This document shows positions 13,231 through 61,322 of a stretch of DNA of 64,000 bases, in pieces. The number at the start of each line of letters is the position of its first letter. Position 1 is the stretch's first letter. The DNA is from Haemonchus contortus. Lineage: Eukaryota; Nematoda; Chromadorea; Rhabditida; Trichostrongylidae. The position numbers and the translations under genes were made by a program. Under the pieces are notes generated by a model that saw nothing but the letters and a program-made list of their open reading frames with translations, was not told the origin of the DNA and did no database searches. The DNA lies in assembly GCA_000469685.2 (NCBI GenBank), contig LS997563.1, positions 18,648,257 to 18,712,256 of the forward strand, read 5' to 3'.

Positions 13231-14478
13231 AGTTGATTGTACTACCCATACTTAGGTTAGAGGCCATTCTATACAGTAAGCTGATGAAGGGTGATACTAA
13301 GCGCTGTAGCAGGTCTTTAGTGTCTGAACAAGGAATACGCGACCACTGCGATCTAAATACCATCTTACTAATTACCAATTCAAATTAATTAGGTTCTGAA
13401 GCGATGTGAACTAATTTTCCTAATTCCACTTCCGTTTCTGAGAAATAACGGGGCCATATCAGTTGAAAATTGAAACTGTAGGAAGCCTGGCAAAGTACTG
13501 GGATATGGGGACCTCACACGGCTAACCTAAGATGCACTGATAAGTCAGAGAACAACCAGACGAAAATGCTTTAAAAACTTTTACAGTTTAGGAAAAACCG
13601 TGCCTTTCCAGCAGTTACTCTTACTTTATAGTTTACATTTTCATATTCTGAGCACTGTAGACTTGCAATGAAAAAAATCCAATAAGCTAATGGAAGCACG
13701 GCTTCATAGGCACGGCTATGCCTATCACCGGTAGAACACTCATTGCTCAGTGACGAAGTTATTGGGAAGCACATACTACTAAGGCTTATTTCTCCATTAC
13801 GGTACCTGTCGAACGAGGACGATATTTGTAGTGGAAGCTTCCGCATGAACCATTCACGTCAGATCAGTATGAGTTCCTCAGCCTTGCTTCGAGTGCACCG
13901 TCTGTACATTTCATGATTGCGCAGTCAACTTCACCCATGGTAGATGGAACACTTGGTCGTGAAAGGCTCTCGTTTGGGTATGGCAAAGAGCTAGCTAGCA
14001 CTGCTTCTCATATACATACCTGGCAGATGAAGTCCTTCCCCTAGCCCCCAGCTGCCTTCCCTGCCCTATAGGTAATTCATTCGGGGCAACTTCTTTACAA
14101 TCTTTAACAGGAATGAGAATGCACTACGGGAAACTGGCATAACTTCACTCAAATGAAAAAAATGAGGAAACAGAAGAAACGCAATGTGAAAGACGCTCAC
14201 AAATGTTAACAAGGATTGACATGTTAGAACAATGGTCGTAAATCGAAAAAGAAATGAGAAACAGAGCAAACGCATTCAGAAAAACGAACATGTTTACATT
14301 AGTGAACAAGGTTCGACGTGTAAGAACAACATTTACCACGTCGTACCACTCGCCATCCGAAAGGCCAAAAGTCGCGCGTATAAACTGTCACGTGCTCGGT
14401 TTGCCACCCTTTTCGCGGGTTTGGTTTGTCACCCTTTTCGCGGGTTTCATCGCGAAGGTGATCCTATCAGGTGATATT

Positions 14479-15158
14479 TCAAAGACACAGTTCACGATAA
14501 TTTTGGGTAGTCTAAATTATGACGAAAAATGGAAGATAATATGGAAAAAAGTGCGATGATGGCAAAGGAACTGAGTGAATAGGTGTTTCCAAAGTGAAAA
14601 AAGGCTCGGAATAATCGTTGAAAAGGGGGTTGCACGAGAAGAAGACCAGAAAAATGAAGAAGAATGGGTGTTTGTTTGCTATATAACGTGTGTCATTGCG
14701 AATGTGTGGATCCTGGCGCGAATAACTGTCTACATTGAGCAGAGATGCACCTTAAAATTCTCCACTCATCAGCATAAGTTAACAAAAAAGCTAGTAACAG
14801 TAGAAATAGCCCACCTTTTCAGTCTTATGGGGCAGAAAATCAAATTATGGAATGCAACGGCAAAAACATAACACAGAATAAAAGAATAGGAGGGAAACAT
14901 CGCCTCATTACTCGGCGGTCACCTGAATGTCTGTGGGTCGTAGAGCGAATATCGCAATCTGTATCGCCTCGACACTGGTCTGGCATGACATCGGTCGAGA
15001 GGCGTGACATCCGGCTGGTCCAGAAACGGGGCTGCCACTACGCCCTGGCTGTTGAGTGTTTGGACACGATAGCGTCCTTCCTGTTACCCTTGGGGGCCAC
15101 TGGGTATTCCTGAAGAGAGAACTCAGAAACCATTTTTATCGTAAACCGTGCTTTCGAA
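14479..15158 (-). repeat. Long member of the AAGGCACRGTTCACGAT family (about 680 bp)
   Basis: One end is GACACAGTTCACGATAATTT near 14485 and the other is ATTTTTATCGTAAACCGTGC near 15140. The body is the reverse-oriented counterpart of 62806-63478: shared segments include GGTATTCCTGA / TCAGGAATAC next to GTGGCCCCC, and a CGACACTGGTCTGGCATGACATC stretch. Reading frames here are incidental. Confidence 0.55.
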
Positions 15159-15179
15159 GGGGAGACAGGAACGATTATG

Positions 15180-15430
15180 GGTAATCGATTCGCCGCACGC
15201 GGCTGTCGCGGACCACTCATTCGCCATTATTACAGCTCTAGCGTTCTTCATGCAGCTCAATCGATATGCGATCATTATTTTATGCATAATTCTACTATTA
15301 GTACTTTTGTTCTTGTACTTCTTACCTATCGCTGCATCCTGCTACATTCCTTCGCGCGCGACGCCCCTCTCACCGCGACGCGACCATTTCGTTCCTATCG
15401 TACCACAACCAGCTATCTGAGACTACACTT
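15180..15430 (+). repeat. Repeat carrying a hydrophobic reading frame, copy A
   Basis: Begins CGCCGCACGCGGCTGTCGCGG and is similar to 18418-18720 (same strand) and 46560-46815 (opposite strand). All three keep a frame encoding a hydrophobic run followed by an SPRRD.FVP-like motif. No start context, splice site or known domain supports a gene. Confidence 0.5.
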
Positions 15431-16629
15431 CCGTCACGGCAAACTTCACATTGCCGCTGACGGTATGACTTTAGCCAATACTGATTACTGATAAATCAAA
15501 ACAAGTACTAAACATGGAAGAGGTTGAGCGAGTTGTAAAGAATGGCCGGATGAGAGCAAAAAAGGAATCAAGTATCAAATCAGAACAACAAATTTGCTGT
15601 CTATGAGTATGTGTATGTTTATGTTTATGTAAACATGTACATGTATGTATAGCACATAATTGGGTGCTGCGTGAGCAGTATCGACCGGTATCTAGCGTTG
15701 TCAACGCATGGCCAGCAACGCGGTTGGTCGGTCCGTCGTCCGGTGAAATAACTTACGTGGTTGAACTCTGAAGCATCCATTGTATGTGTATGCCCAAAAG
15801 TGTTTTTGCTTTTTCTCGATCGAAAAACTCGGAATCTTTTTCGTTCAAACCAAAACGTTGAATTTGAAAAGGATTATAGGAGACAGAAGAATTACAGGGC
15901 GAGAATCTTGGTGGTCGGTAGTAGAGTATGGTACCAACTTGTAAGGGCCGATGAGGTGCTAGAATGTAAGCCACGTTAGTTCTGTTACGGCCTTCTTATT
16001 AGCACTGAAGCCTTGACCTTAAAAAAACAGCTTGACGCCCCTTTTATCAATCCCTACAACCTTTATCAACCCGACGATGGCATATGGGTGGGCTATCGGA
16101 ATGGATAACAACGGAAAGTAGCTTAAGAATGTGAGCCCGTCTAGGTTCATAATGCCAATCGTATTAACAAAGGAACTATGGACGTTAAGCAGTGTTTGAT
16201 GGCATTTCAGCGGTCGGTGACAGGAACTGAAAATAACTGATAACAGCTGGAAAAGGCCCTGTAGTGTAAGAACCATTGGGTCCGCCTCGCTGTGCTTGTT
16301 GGCGGTGCTCTTTGTAAAAACTGGACTTTTGTATCAAACAGTATAGAGTGGGGGCGATTCGGAGGTATGTAGCTCATATGCATCAACGAGAATCATAGCA
16401 TTTGATGAGGGCTGGTGAAGGATATGCATAGAAAATGCAATGCTCCAGCAGATTCTAAGACCACTCTCCTTAAAATTCACGCTGCCACTACCATTTGTTA
16501 CTAGTGATGAGATGGTTATATTGGTCGATGATTGCTGTGCGGATCCTCTTATACCTGCGCCTCGAATGTTAGCGTTTAATGAGGCCTTTCATTTTCATTC
16601 AGATTAAAAAGGATGAAGGGTGAAGTTCT
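15431..16629. other. Intergenic, no gene seen
   Basis: Contains a short GTATGT/GTTTAT-rich simple repeat near 15605-15650. Nothing else was recognised. Confidence 0.35.
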
Positions 16630-16876
16630 TTAGAGGACGCGTTCGGCTTCCATTCAGAATCGTGGTGGTGTGTTGAATACGTATGTCGCCTATACAATGA
16701 ATTGCGGTGACCACCCAGTTACCAAGTATACGCTTTCATCCTCTCAGCCAAGTCTGGTACCGTTAACCGACCACGGAAGGATAAAAGGCTCGGTTGGCCG
16801 AGGCAGATATCGATACTGAATTCGAAGCCGCGACTATGCATGTGGATAATGCGCCATTTACCACTGCACCAGCAAC
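16630..16876 (-). mobile_element. tRNA-derived SINE copy (degenerate)
   Basis: On the minus strand the head reads TGGTGCAGTGGTAAATGG, then a B-box-like TTCGAATTC, then the conserved TGGTACCAGACTTGG and GCCTACATT..GTATTC-like tail. It is the same layout as the cleaner copy at 25507-25781. Confidence 0.6.
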
Positions 16877-16943
16877 AGTATCCATTCACTGCCCTGTTGT
16901 AGAAGTTATTGTTCGTTATCACGTGATCAAAGATTATGTAGGC

Positions 16944-17453
16944 CACAGTTCACAATAAAATGGTTTCTGAGATTTCTCCTTGGGTTGAATTCGAGGTCCT
17001 CTCGTATTCCATATCTGTCGCTATTGGGTCGGGAAACGGCCTAGTTAGGGAGTTATAAAAGCTCAAATATTGCACCGTTTCTATCCTCGGAAGAGTTTCA
17101 CCAGCACTGTTGAGGCTGTACCGATCATGAGGGAACCCATGTAGAAAGTACAAACAATTTGTCATGACCCATAGCGACAACGAAAGGCAGTTCTGTACAG
17201 TTCTGCTTCGATGTAGTCAGCTCTTTGTGCAATTGCAATATCAGAAATCTCGTCCGAATACCCCTTCCATGTTATTTCCGTTATGGTAATCTCGTCCAAC
17301 TTCTATTATCCCTACACTTGAGGAGCCATATTTTTATCGAAATCGGCGAATTCTTTCGCTCTCCTCACCACCGATAAACTATTCCTTGTCTATACTTCCG
17401 CTTTTCTAATAAAAACGGGTACCTCGAAATCATCGTGGACTGTGCCTTCAAAC
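16944..17453 (+). repeat. AAGGCACAGTTCACGAT-family element, full-length type (about 510 bp)
   Basis: Left end CACAGTTCACAATAAAATGG and right end ATCATCGTGGACTGTGCCTT form a short terminal inverted repeat. The body matches 56097-56602 closely: AAAGGCAGTTCTGTACAGTT, CCCCTTCCATGTTATTT and GGTAATCTCGTCCAAC occur in the same order. It has no coding capacity and is probably a non-autonomous DNA element. Confidence 0.65.
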
Positions 17454-18417
17454 ATGTATTTCAATATTTGAGTTACTTTTTTACTTTGTGTTTGGGTAAC
17501 TACCTGTTTTTGAAGTGTTTCGGCTTTGTAGATCAAGGAATTCAATGCTTCACAGAAAATACATGACTGAATAAGCTAAACCTTCTTGTGGAAAAGAAGT
17601 AATCGTTTTTCCCGAAATGTATGTAAAATGTAAAATGAGAATGTACTCTTCCCTTCTGCAGATATGAGCCAGAATTCCAGGAGTTCCGGGAGTTACTTCT
17701 ACACATTTTTTTTACTTTTACGTTATGAAGTACTGTATCTATAGGGAAGTGAGTCCACATTGATTACCTAGCTAGATTTCATTCATTAGTGGATCTGGAT
17801 CTGAAGATTCGTGGTCACTGTGCAAAAGTATGGAGTGAAACACAGCATCGTATCTGCCTTTATCAGTGCTTAGCACTATGTATTTCAATTTCTGTCAACG
17901 ATCATCTACGAATGGTTAGAATGTAACACATAAAAATATTGATGCTCTTTTGATGGTGACACGAAATCATAAGAATCCACTGAGTCCTCTATTTCCAAAA
18001 GTCTTCATTCTGTTCACCCCCACACAACCCAGTAAAATGTCAAGAACCCTCAATAATTACAAAAAGCGTAACAAACCTAGTTACTCTTGCTTCATGAGAC
18101 CCCCCGCCCTTATCAGCTGTCATCAGTTTCTGTCACCAACCATTCCCGAACCGTTCACACCTCAGATGACGCACTCGAGCACCGATACTGAGCTGACGAT
18201 AAGAAAGCGAAAGGGTTGTTGCATACTGATTTTCATTATCAGCCACTATCGCTTGCTAACACTTTTTGTCGCCAATTAGCCAATCATCCGACATCACATA
18301 CGGAAGCGCAAGGTATCACTACTGACGCGCAAGGAGATTTCGAAGATACTGGATTTGACTTTCTATATCATCACTTGTTATGGGAGACGGGCAGTAGGAA
18401 CGGTTTTATGTAGTCGA
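17454..18417. other. Intergenic, no gene seen
   Basis: AT-rich. A 109-residue plus-strand frame at 17950-18279 has no recognisable domain or splice context and was not called. Confidence 0.35.
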
Positions 18418-18720
18418 TCCGCCGCACGCGGTTGTCGCAGACCATTTGCCTCGTTATAATAGTTCTAGCGTTCCCTATACAGCTTAATCTTTATGCGATT
18501 ATTACTTATGGCATGATTCTACCGTTAGTTCTTTTGTTCCTGAATTTCTTACTTGCTACTGCATTCTGCCACATTCTTTCGCGCGCGTTGTCTCGCTCGC
18601 CGCGACGCGACAATTTCGTTCCTACTGCACCACACCCGCTTGTTATCACTACCTGTCAGCCTCCATCGGTGTTCACCCTGCCACCTGCACCCTTTCCTAA
18701 TATGATTGCTCTAAGTTCAG
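18418..18720 (+). repeat. Repeat carrying a hydrophobic reading frame, copy B
   Basis: Starts with CCGCCGCACGCGGTTGTCGC and is collinear with copy A at 15180-15430. The hydrophobic frame and the SPRRDNFVPTAPHP motif are preserved despite many base differences. Confidence 0.5.
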
Positions 18721-19552
18721 GAGAATAGGAACTGCGAAATTCCAGCCAAATACCTACACACACATACAAACACGAACACACACACACCAATTGACACACA
18801 TAGCTACTAATCAAAGTACGATAGCTCTAATTATCATAAAGGGTAACATAGATGCATACTCAGATGTAGGGATTTCAGCCAGCTGATAGCAATCGATACG
18901 GGTTTATACCTTGGTTGACCAGGTCATCCCTTATCATCAACGCATATGGGACACCAGAGAGACTTATACGCTACTGATAGCAGTTCGTCTTTGGCAGCGG
19001 TTTTCCGCGTGTGTGGCGGAATTCTGGTTGTCATTGTGAACTAACGATTTTGCGATCAGAAGTTTCTCTCATGAAATTCATCTTTTGGCCATCATTTACA
19101 ATTACTACCTTTATTCATTTGTATGCGCCGGGTTTTTTGCAATTTTTCCCTACACAATTGTCATACTACAAGATACTTGTCAAAGTCACTCCCATAAACT
19201 TTGCGAAGGTTAGCGAGGGTAGTTGGACGAATGTCCTTCACCTCAGCAGACCAGCCTAGTTCCTTAATAACCGCTGCGCTCTCATAACTTACCTCTACCT
19301 CAACTTTTCTCCTCGTCCTCGCTTTTATATGCTACGACAATACCAGTAACTTGTGCAACTGTCTCAGTTATTCCTAGAGACAATTCTTCTTTGTGATTAC
19401 GATCACTTCAGTCCGGAGGAATACTAGCGCCCGGAGCAGCCCCCCGTCGACCGAAATTTCGAAAGAAAAGAATAGAGGCTCATAATGAGAGAGGAATCTA
19501 GGTTGACGCGATGATAATGAAAGCGCAAGATTGCTACTCATAACCCTAGATA
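18721..19552. other. Intergenic, no gene seen
   Basis: Includes a short CA-rich stretch (about 18760-18790). No supported exon. Confidence 0.35.
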
Positions 19553-19830
19553 GCGGCGGAAGTTGTGCAGTGGCAAGCAGCGCGCAATCACACATGCAGT
19601 GGCCCAAGATGAATACCGGCGCCATGGTCACCCGGTCCAACCAAACCTACGAAACCTCTCGGATCGGTTGATTGGTGCCAGACTGGTCTCGGGAAGATGA
19701 AAACACTCACTTGTACGGCTAGCCACCGTAAGTCATTATAGAGGTACATACGCCTTCAGAAACGCAACTACAGTTCTGAATGGAGCCCAATGCGGGGCGC
19801 ATCCCAATAACGGTATTGATTGCCTCAAAA
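19553..19830 (+). mobile_element. tRNA-derived SINE copy (degenerate)
   Basis: Starts GGCGGAAGTTGTGCAGTGG like the other SINE heads. The B-box is decayed. The body TTGGTGCCAGACTGGTC, ACTCACTTGTACGGCTAGCC and GGGGCGCATCCC follow in family order. Confidence 0.6.
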
Positions 19831-22606
19831 AACTTTATACTGTATCGACCACGTAGTAATAACATGACCTTTCTCAGTGAAGAGTACAAGTGTTCAGAGA
19901 ATGAGGGGAGTAGGATGGGATCGCGACTTTGATCGATATCGATCAAAATTATTGGTTCTCTTCGGCAGAGCGCCTAAAGAAGTTCAGGTACACCGCATGT
20001 ATGGTCATCGAAATTAAACATTCACAGATTAATAGACCGTTGGTCTGAATACGCTTTTTGCGTCACGCGCATGGTACGGTGCGTAACGAAAACTGGTTTC
20101 ATACAAAGTGGCAGAATGTAATCATAATCACAGCATTTCTGTGAGTTGATATCGCATAACCGATTGACTTTCCAATTCTGTAAGCACTGGATTTCCCATT
20201 TCATTTGTGTTACTAAACCTTCTGTTCGTTAGCAAAGGGATGAGTATACATCTTCGAATGTCAGGAACTATTTTTACAACTTTATTACTTACTTTATACA
20301 AAGAACTGATAATGGGAAGCTGGAAGTTACTAGATAACGATAGTATGGGTGAAAATGTTGTTGGGAGGGCAAAGGGAGGGAAGGCTACGAAGGCTACGGA
20401 CTACCTGAACTCGGTTCTTTTAATGTCGACCGCGCCTATTTTTCTGCCCTCGTCTGTTGCAATCCCGTTTAATCCATTCCTCAGTATTCTTTAACTACTA
20501 AGCTTGTCTCTGACTGATGGAATACCCCCCTCCCCCCTTCCCCGTGCCCTTTACTCAGTGTATTTTTCTCTGCGCTCTAACCTTCGCTGTCAGGAACGCA
20601 GAGAAAGTTCAAGTAGTCACGTAACCGAGATGTATCGAGGACAATGTGAAGTGTATCCCGTATCAACATTTTAGTAATGTTCCCTCTACATTATGCCTAG
20701 TAAAAGGTGATGCATTCAGACTTCGCGTTGGCACATTGCCGACGGTTGGATCGGATCGATAATCAAAGGATGACCGGAGCCGTGACGCGGCCAGGGTGTG
20801 GCCACCGACGAACGTTCGCGGTGTGCCAAGCAGAGTCTAGGCGCTGCCGTTTAAACTTTTGAATCTACTTTTTGGAACTAGCAAATACCTTCATAACGTC
20901 ATTCATGAGCGTCGAAATACGTAACCGGATGAGACTCCTGATGTGGTATCAAAGGGAGTTTGTTTCAGTTTACTTTATTTACCCTCCGGATAATTATGTA
21001 GTGGGTTATATGTATATCCAAACTTATCGGAGTTTAATTAATTTTCTTTGTTTTTATGAAATTGAAAAGAAGTCCCTTGCGTTCCCAAAGGCCTTCTAAA
21101 AAGCTGATGGAAATTCAAAAGTAAATTTTTCATTTTTGTGCAGTATTGCGTCTGCTGTTGGTCCAGGTGTGTTGCTCCATTTTTAAATGGTACTGACGTC
21201 GCTTTTGTTCTTTTTCTTTAGGAAGGGGTTAGTTGTGAATTTGGGATACTTAACTTACCATACTGTGATGTTTCTTTATGCCTTAATGCCTCGATATGAT
21301 TCATCTTCAAACTAGTTCGTGAGTTTCCTATTTCAGGACGTTCATGACCGTTTTGCATGCCATTGCCATGTGATGCAAATGTATTTGGGCTAAAAAGGGG
21401 CGATTATCACGGAATTGCCCATTCCCATGTATTTTTTACGACAACTGAGAATGCTTCTTGAATTTTTGACATTGCTCAAGTGGTTAGGTATACCTTTTGA
21501 ATAAATGAGGGTAAACCTTACCAAAGTTTCAAACTTTTGCCAAAACAATTCTCATGGTTGATTTCCTATGAAAGAACACAATGTAAGAAAAAGAGGACCC
21601 GTTTGATAGGGAATACGTTGGACGAGTGTTTTATTCGTGAAGGGAAAGATCTGAAGCCTGACGGTTGAAAGCCTTTCGGATCAAATTTCAATTGCTTTTT
21701 GCTGTTGTTTTTTTTTGATTGTTTTTTTTTTTTGCTTTTTTGGGCTCTGGCTTTTTATGACTGTGCTTGTACTAACTCTGTTCCTGGCGATGATATTATC
21801 TTTTAGTTAACCGTAGATCTATACTGTTTGCATGTGAATTTGATTTGATATTTTAGTTTTTGCGGTCATTATTATAAAAGTAGTGTCAGAAGTACGAATG
21901 ATTTGTGTTACGTCGTTCTGACTACAAGAAATCCTATTGTTGATTTATGAATGGTACATTTGTTTCATAAGTGATAGGTCTAGTTGTAAGAGTAACCCCC
22001 TTTTTTAAATGCTTTATAAGAGTTGTGATTTTTGGCATAGAATATCGTCATTTTATAGTTCATAGTCCAATGGCTTGCCATTTTCTCATGCCTTTTTCGT
22101 ATGCCCGTTCCCCTATTTCATCGATTGGTTACTCCGCACAGTTCGATATTCGAGTTCTTTGTTCGGAAAAAATGGAGCCAGATTACGGAGCGTGTTCCAG
22201 AGCTCAATATCGAGCTTCTACACAGTCCAGAATGGTAGAAGCTGATTCACATAAAGTCTCATTCTTTTACTGTTTTCTTTAGGATTAAAGCACGTACCAT
22301 TTCGTGTATGTGTTATCATTTTGTGAATCTCGCGATCGTGTGAAAACATTTGTACGAATACTTTATATTTTAGCTTCCGAATAATTCAGAGATTTCTCGC
22401 TCTGTACAGGCAGAACGGCTTCCCACTACTTCAATCCCTTCGTTTTTTGTTAGTAATCGCTATCAAGCATGAAAATTTCTTCACAAAAGAGCCGGCTACC
22501 TATAGCTTTTGTAGCTTTTTCTCAGTAAATTGTAGTACAGCATGATAGCCTCTCCTTTCTGCCGTCGTAATTTGTCGAGTTACTTGATTGGAGCCGTACT
22601 TATTTC
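19831..22606. other. Upstream region of ire-1, no gene seen
   Basis: T-rich on the plus strand, especially after 20850. It may contain the ire-1 promoter. A 75-residue frame at 20872-21099 has no recognisable domain. No confident regulatory motif was identified. Confidence 0.35.
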
Positions 22607-22676
22607 TCCCATTTCAATTTCAGGCAAATCAACCCAACTGCCGTAGTTCGTTGGTTTTGCTGGCTCTTCAGGAGTC
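22607..22676 (+). promoter_or_regulatory. Candidate spliced-leader acceptors of ire-1
   Basis: Two acceptor-like sites precede the ATG at 22677: CATTTCAATTTCAG ending at 22623 (53-base leader) and GGCTCTTCAG ending at 22671 (5-base leader). No matching upstream donor or coding exon was seen, so spliced-leader addition at one of them is inferred. Confidence 0.4.
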
Positions 22677-59086
<36,410 letters not shown>

Positions 59087-59121
59087 ACGACATGTGAAGT
59101 CCTTCAGTTGTCGAACTTCTT

Positions 59122-59601
59122 AAGGCACAGTTCACGATGACAGTTATTTCTGAGATTTTTCTTGAGATGAAGATGTGGTAGGCGGGAATAGCACAAAAGG
59201 CGCTATCGAGTCGAAAAAAGGCTTGGGTAGGGCGTAGTGAGGATCAGAAACCGGCTTAGCCGTACACACCCATAAGCGTACGAGTTCTCACAGCGTGTGG
59301 AAAACTGTAGAGATTGCACCATTCAGAGCGGGACGCACACGTTGCACGCAGGTAGCTTACTGTTACTGTAGCCGGTTGTACGCAATGGCACACATACACT
59401 AGGACAGCTCGCCTAGTACCCTTTTATGCAGCTTTTGTCGTCTTATTCTCGTCTAATCCATAATTTTACTACTTTTCTGAAGCTTTATATTACGCCGGTT
59501 CTCGCTTTTTCCATGCCCTTTTTCACTGTTCCGGACTATCACTTCCTTTGACCGTCAAAAATGAAGGATCCAAAAATTATCGTGAACTTTGCCTTCAGTT
59601 T
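59122..59601 (+). repeat. AAGGCACAGTTCACGAT-family element just after ire-1
   Basis: Starts AAGGCACAGTTCACGATGAC 36 bases after the ire-1 stop and ends ATTATCGTGAACTTTGCCTT. It is probably included in the ire-1 3-prime UTR or overlaps its end. Confidence 0.65.
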
Positions 59602-59604
59602 GAC

Positions 59605-59834
59605 CCTTTGACGACAATGGCACCCACCGGTGGGTGCCACTATGGCTGGCGTATAGGACATTGGCACCCAGTTTTGAGTGCCACCATACTTTCGTGTTTC
59701 TTACAAATTACTAAATTCAGTAAGCCAGTAAAAGAATTTTCTCCTGGGGCAGTGCCACCTACCAGTGGGTGCCAGTCGCGCGCAAAAGGAGCGGAGCGTG
59801 GTCCCATGGGCGCGTCACGTCTTGTCGTCAAAGG
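59605..59834. mobile_element. Short inverted-repeat element (230 bp)
   Basis: CCTTTGACGACAA at 59605-59617 is exactly inverted at 59822-59834. Inside are a perfect palindrome centred at 59628 (GGCACCCACCGGTGGGTGCC) and two more GGCACCCA/TGGGTGCC-type units. It is non-coding and sits directly against the preceding repeat. Confidence 0.6.
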
Positions 59835-60814
59835 ATTAAGATGTTGTCTTCAGCTCATCGGTTTTTTGTTCATATCTGAGGCTCACCACTATACTACCGT
59901 TCAATTCTTGCTTTGTTATGTGATCTCCGGTGATGGATCCTGTGGTGCCACCACCTGAACGCTTCAGCTTCGTCATGCATATATGACCCCTTGAGTAACT
60001 GATTATTGATTGATTTCTGCCTCATTTTCTCCTTTTGTTTGTTTATATTTAAATTATGACTTATTTTTATGTCTGCTACTCTAGTCACTGCGTTAAGTCA
60101 CACGTGATTTCTTCATCCTAGGTAGAACTGCTAGGTAATACTGCTAACCCTGAGATGTTCCATGCAGGACCATCTTGGCATATTTTGCTCTAAAAGCACG
60201 TGTGTCTCTTGTACGCGGTCCCCGATTGTGATTGTGTAGTTTACCTCTCTTGAGAGTTTTACCAGCCTTTGGTAGTCTTTACAATTTGAACTCTGATAAT
60301 GTTTTGATATTTTTGTCGTTCTTCGTCAAAGGGTCAAGAGCTCTTTTGACTTTTTGATTGTAGTTTTTGGAATTTTTTTGTGGGTTTAGGTTTTGCTGTA
60401 CACGGGCATGCTTGTACATATTTTTTTGCCTGTTAGTAGTATTGTATACTTGCTTCGGGTTACTTTGTTGTATCACGCCTGTTCGGTGTGAAGTTGTTGA
60501 GAGATTTGATCTCTCGCCCTTGCGAAATGTAAAATATTAAACGAATATGAAATGTAGTCATGTGGTTCAGCAGAACTTATTCTGATGCAGTTACTGCGTT
60601 AACCTATCCTTCAGGTCCTCTGGGAATCTGCCATTTGGTACCAGATAAGTATGAGTGAAAGGAGACTACCACGGGCATCGGCTTGCCTCTACAATTCATT
60701 GCAATGGGACGAGCAAACTTTCGAACGCCGCTGCCATTAGTAACACCTGCGATCCGAGGATAGAAGCAAGAAAAGATACCCATCTACTCAAACGAGATCT
60801 TTAATCCCCACCAT
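59835..60814. other. Intergenic, no gene seen
   Basis: AT-rich sequence downstream of ire-1 without supported exons. A TTCGTCAAAGGGTCAAGAGC stretch at 60306 recalls the end of the neighbouring short element. Confidence 0.35.
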
Positions 60815-61058
60815 TGGCTGCTTTCATAGTCCGCAGGCAGGCGCGCTGGCGCGCAGGCAGGCGCGCAGGCAGTGCTAGGGGGGAGGAGGGAGGCAGACAG
60901 TGTAAGGCAAACACCACGCCCCTTCGAGGGGTTGAAAACAAACAACCTTCGAAGGGGCGTGGACTGTTTGCCTTACACTGTCTGCCTCCCTCCTCCCCCC
61001 TAGCACTGCCTGCGCGCCTGCCAGCGCGCCAGCGCGCCAGCCTGCGGACTACTAGCCA
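60815..61058. mobile_element. GC-rich hairpin element, copy 1
   Basis: Starts TTGGCTGCTTTCATAGTCCG, has arms of roughly 100 bases that are almost perfectly complementary (GCAGTGCTAGGGGGGAGGAG pairs with its complement near 60995), and a short central loop. The right terminus is altered (CGGACTACTAGCCA instead of CGGACTATGAAAGCAGCCA). The outer arms are made of short GGCGCGCA-type repeats. It is non-coding; frames on both strands simply mirror each other. Confidence 0.8.
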
Positions 61059-61322
61059 TTGGCTGCTTTCATAGTCCGCCGGCCGGCCGGCGTGCCGGCG
61101 TGCGTGCCGGCGGAGGCAGTGCTAGCGGGGAGGAGGGAGGCAGACAGATAGGCAAACAGTCCACGCCCCTTCGAAGGTTGTTTGTTTTCAACCCCTCGAA
61201 GGGGCGAAGGGGCGTGGACTGTTTGCCTATCTGTCTGCCTCCCTCCTCCCCGCTAGCACTGCCTCCGTCGGCACGCACGCCGGCACGCCGGCCGGCCGGC
61301 CGGCGGACTATGAAAGCAGCCA
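61059..61322. mobile_element. GC-rich hairpin element, copy 2
   Basis: Lies directly after copy 1. Termini TTGGCTGCTTTCATAGTCCG and CGGACTATGAAAGCAGCCA are intact. The arms are essentially perfect inverted repeats of more than 100 bases. The central loop segment is in the opposite orientation to that of copy 1. Confidence 0.85.

Noticed and set aside
17950..18279. 109-residue plus-strand frame
   Set aside because: No domain, no splice partner; lies in repeat-rich intergenic DNA.
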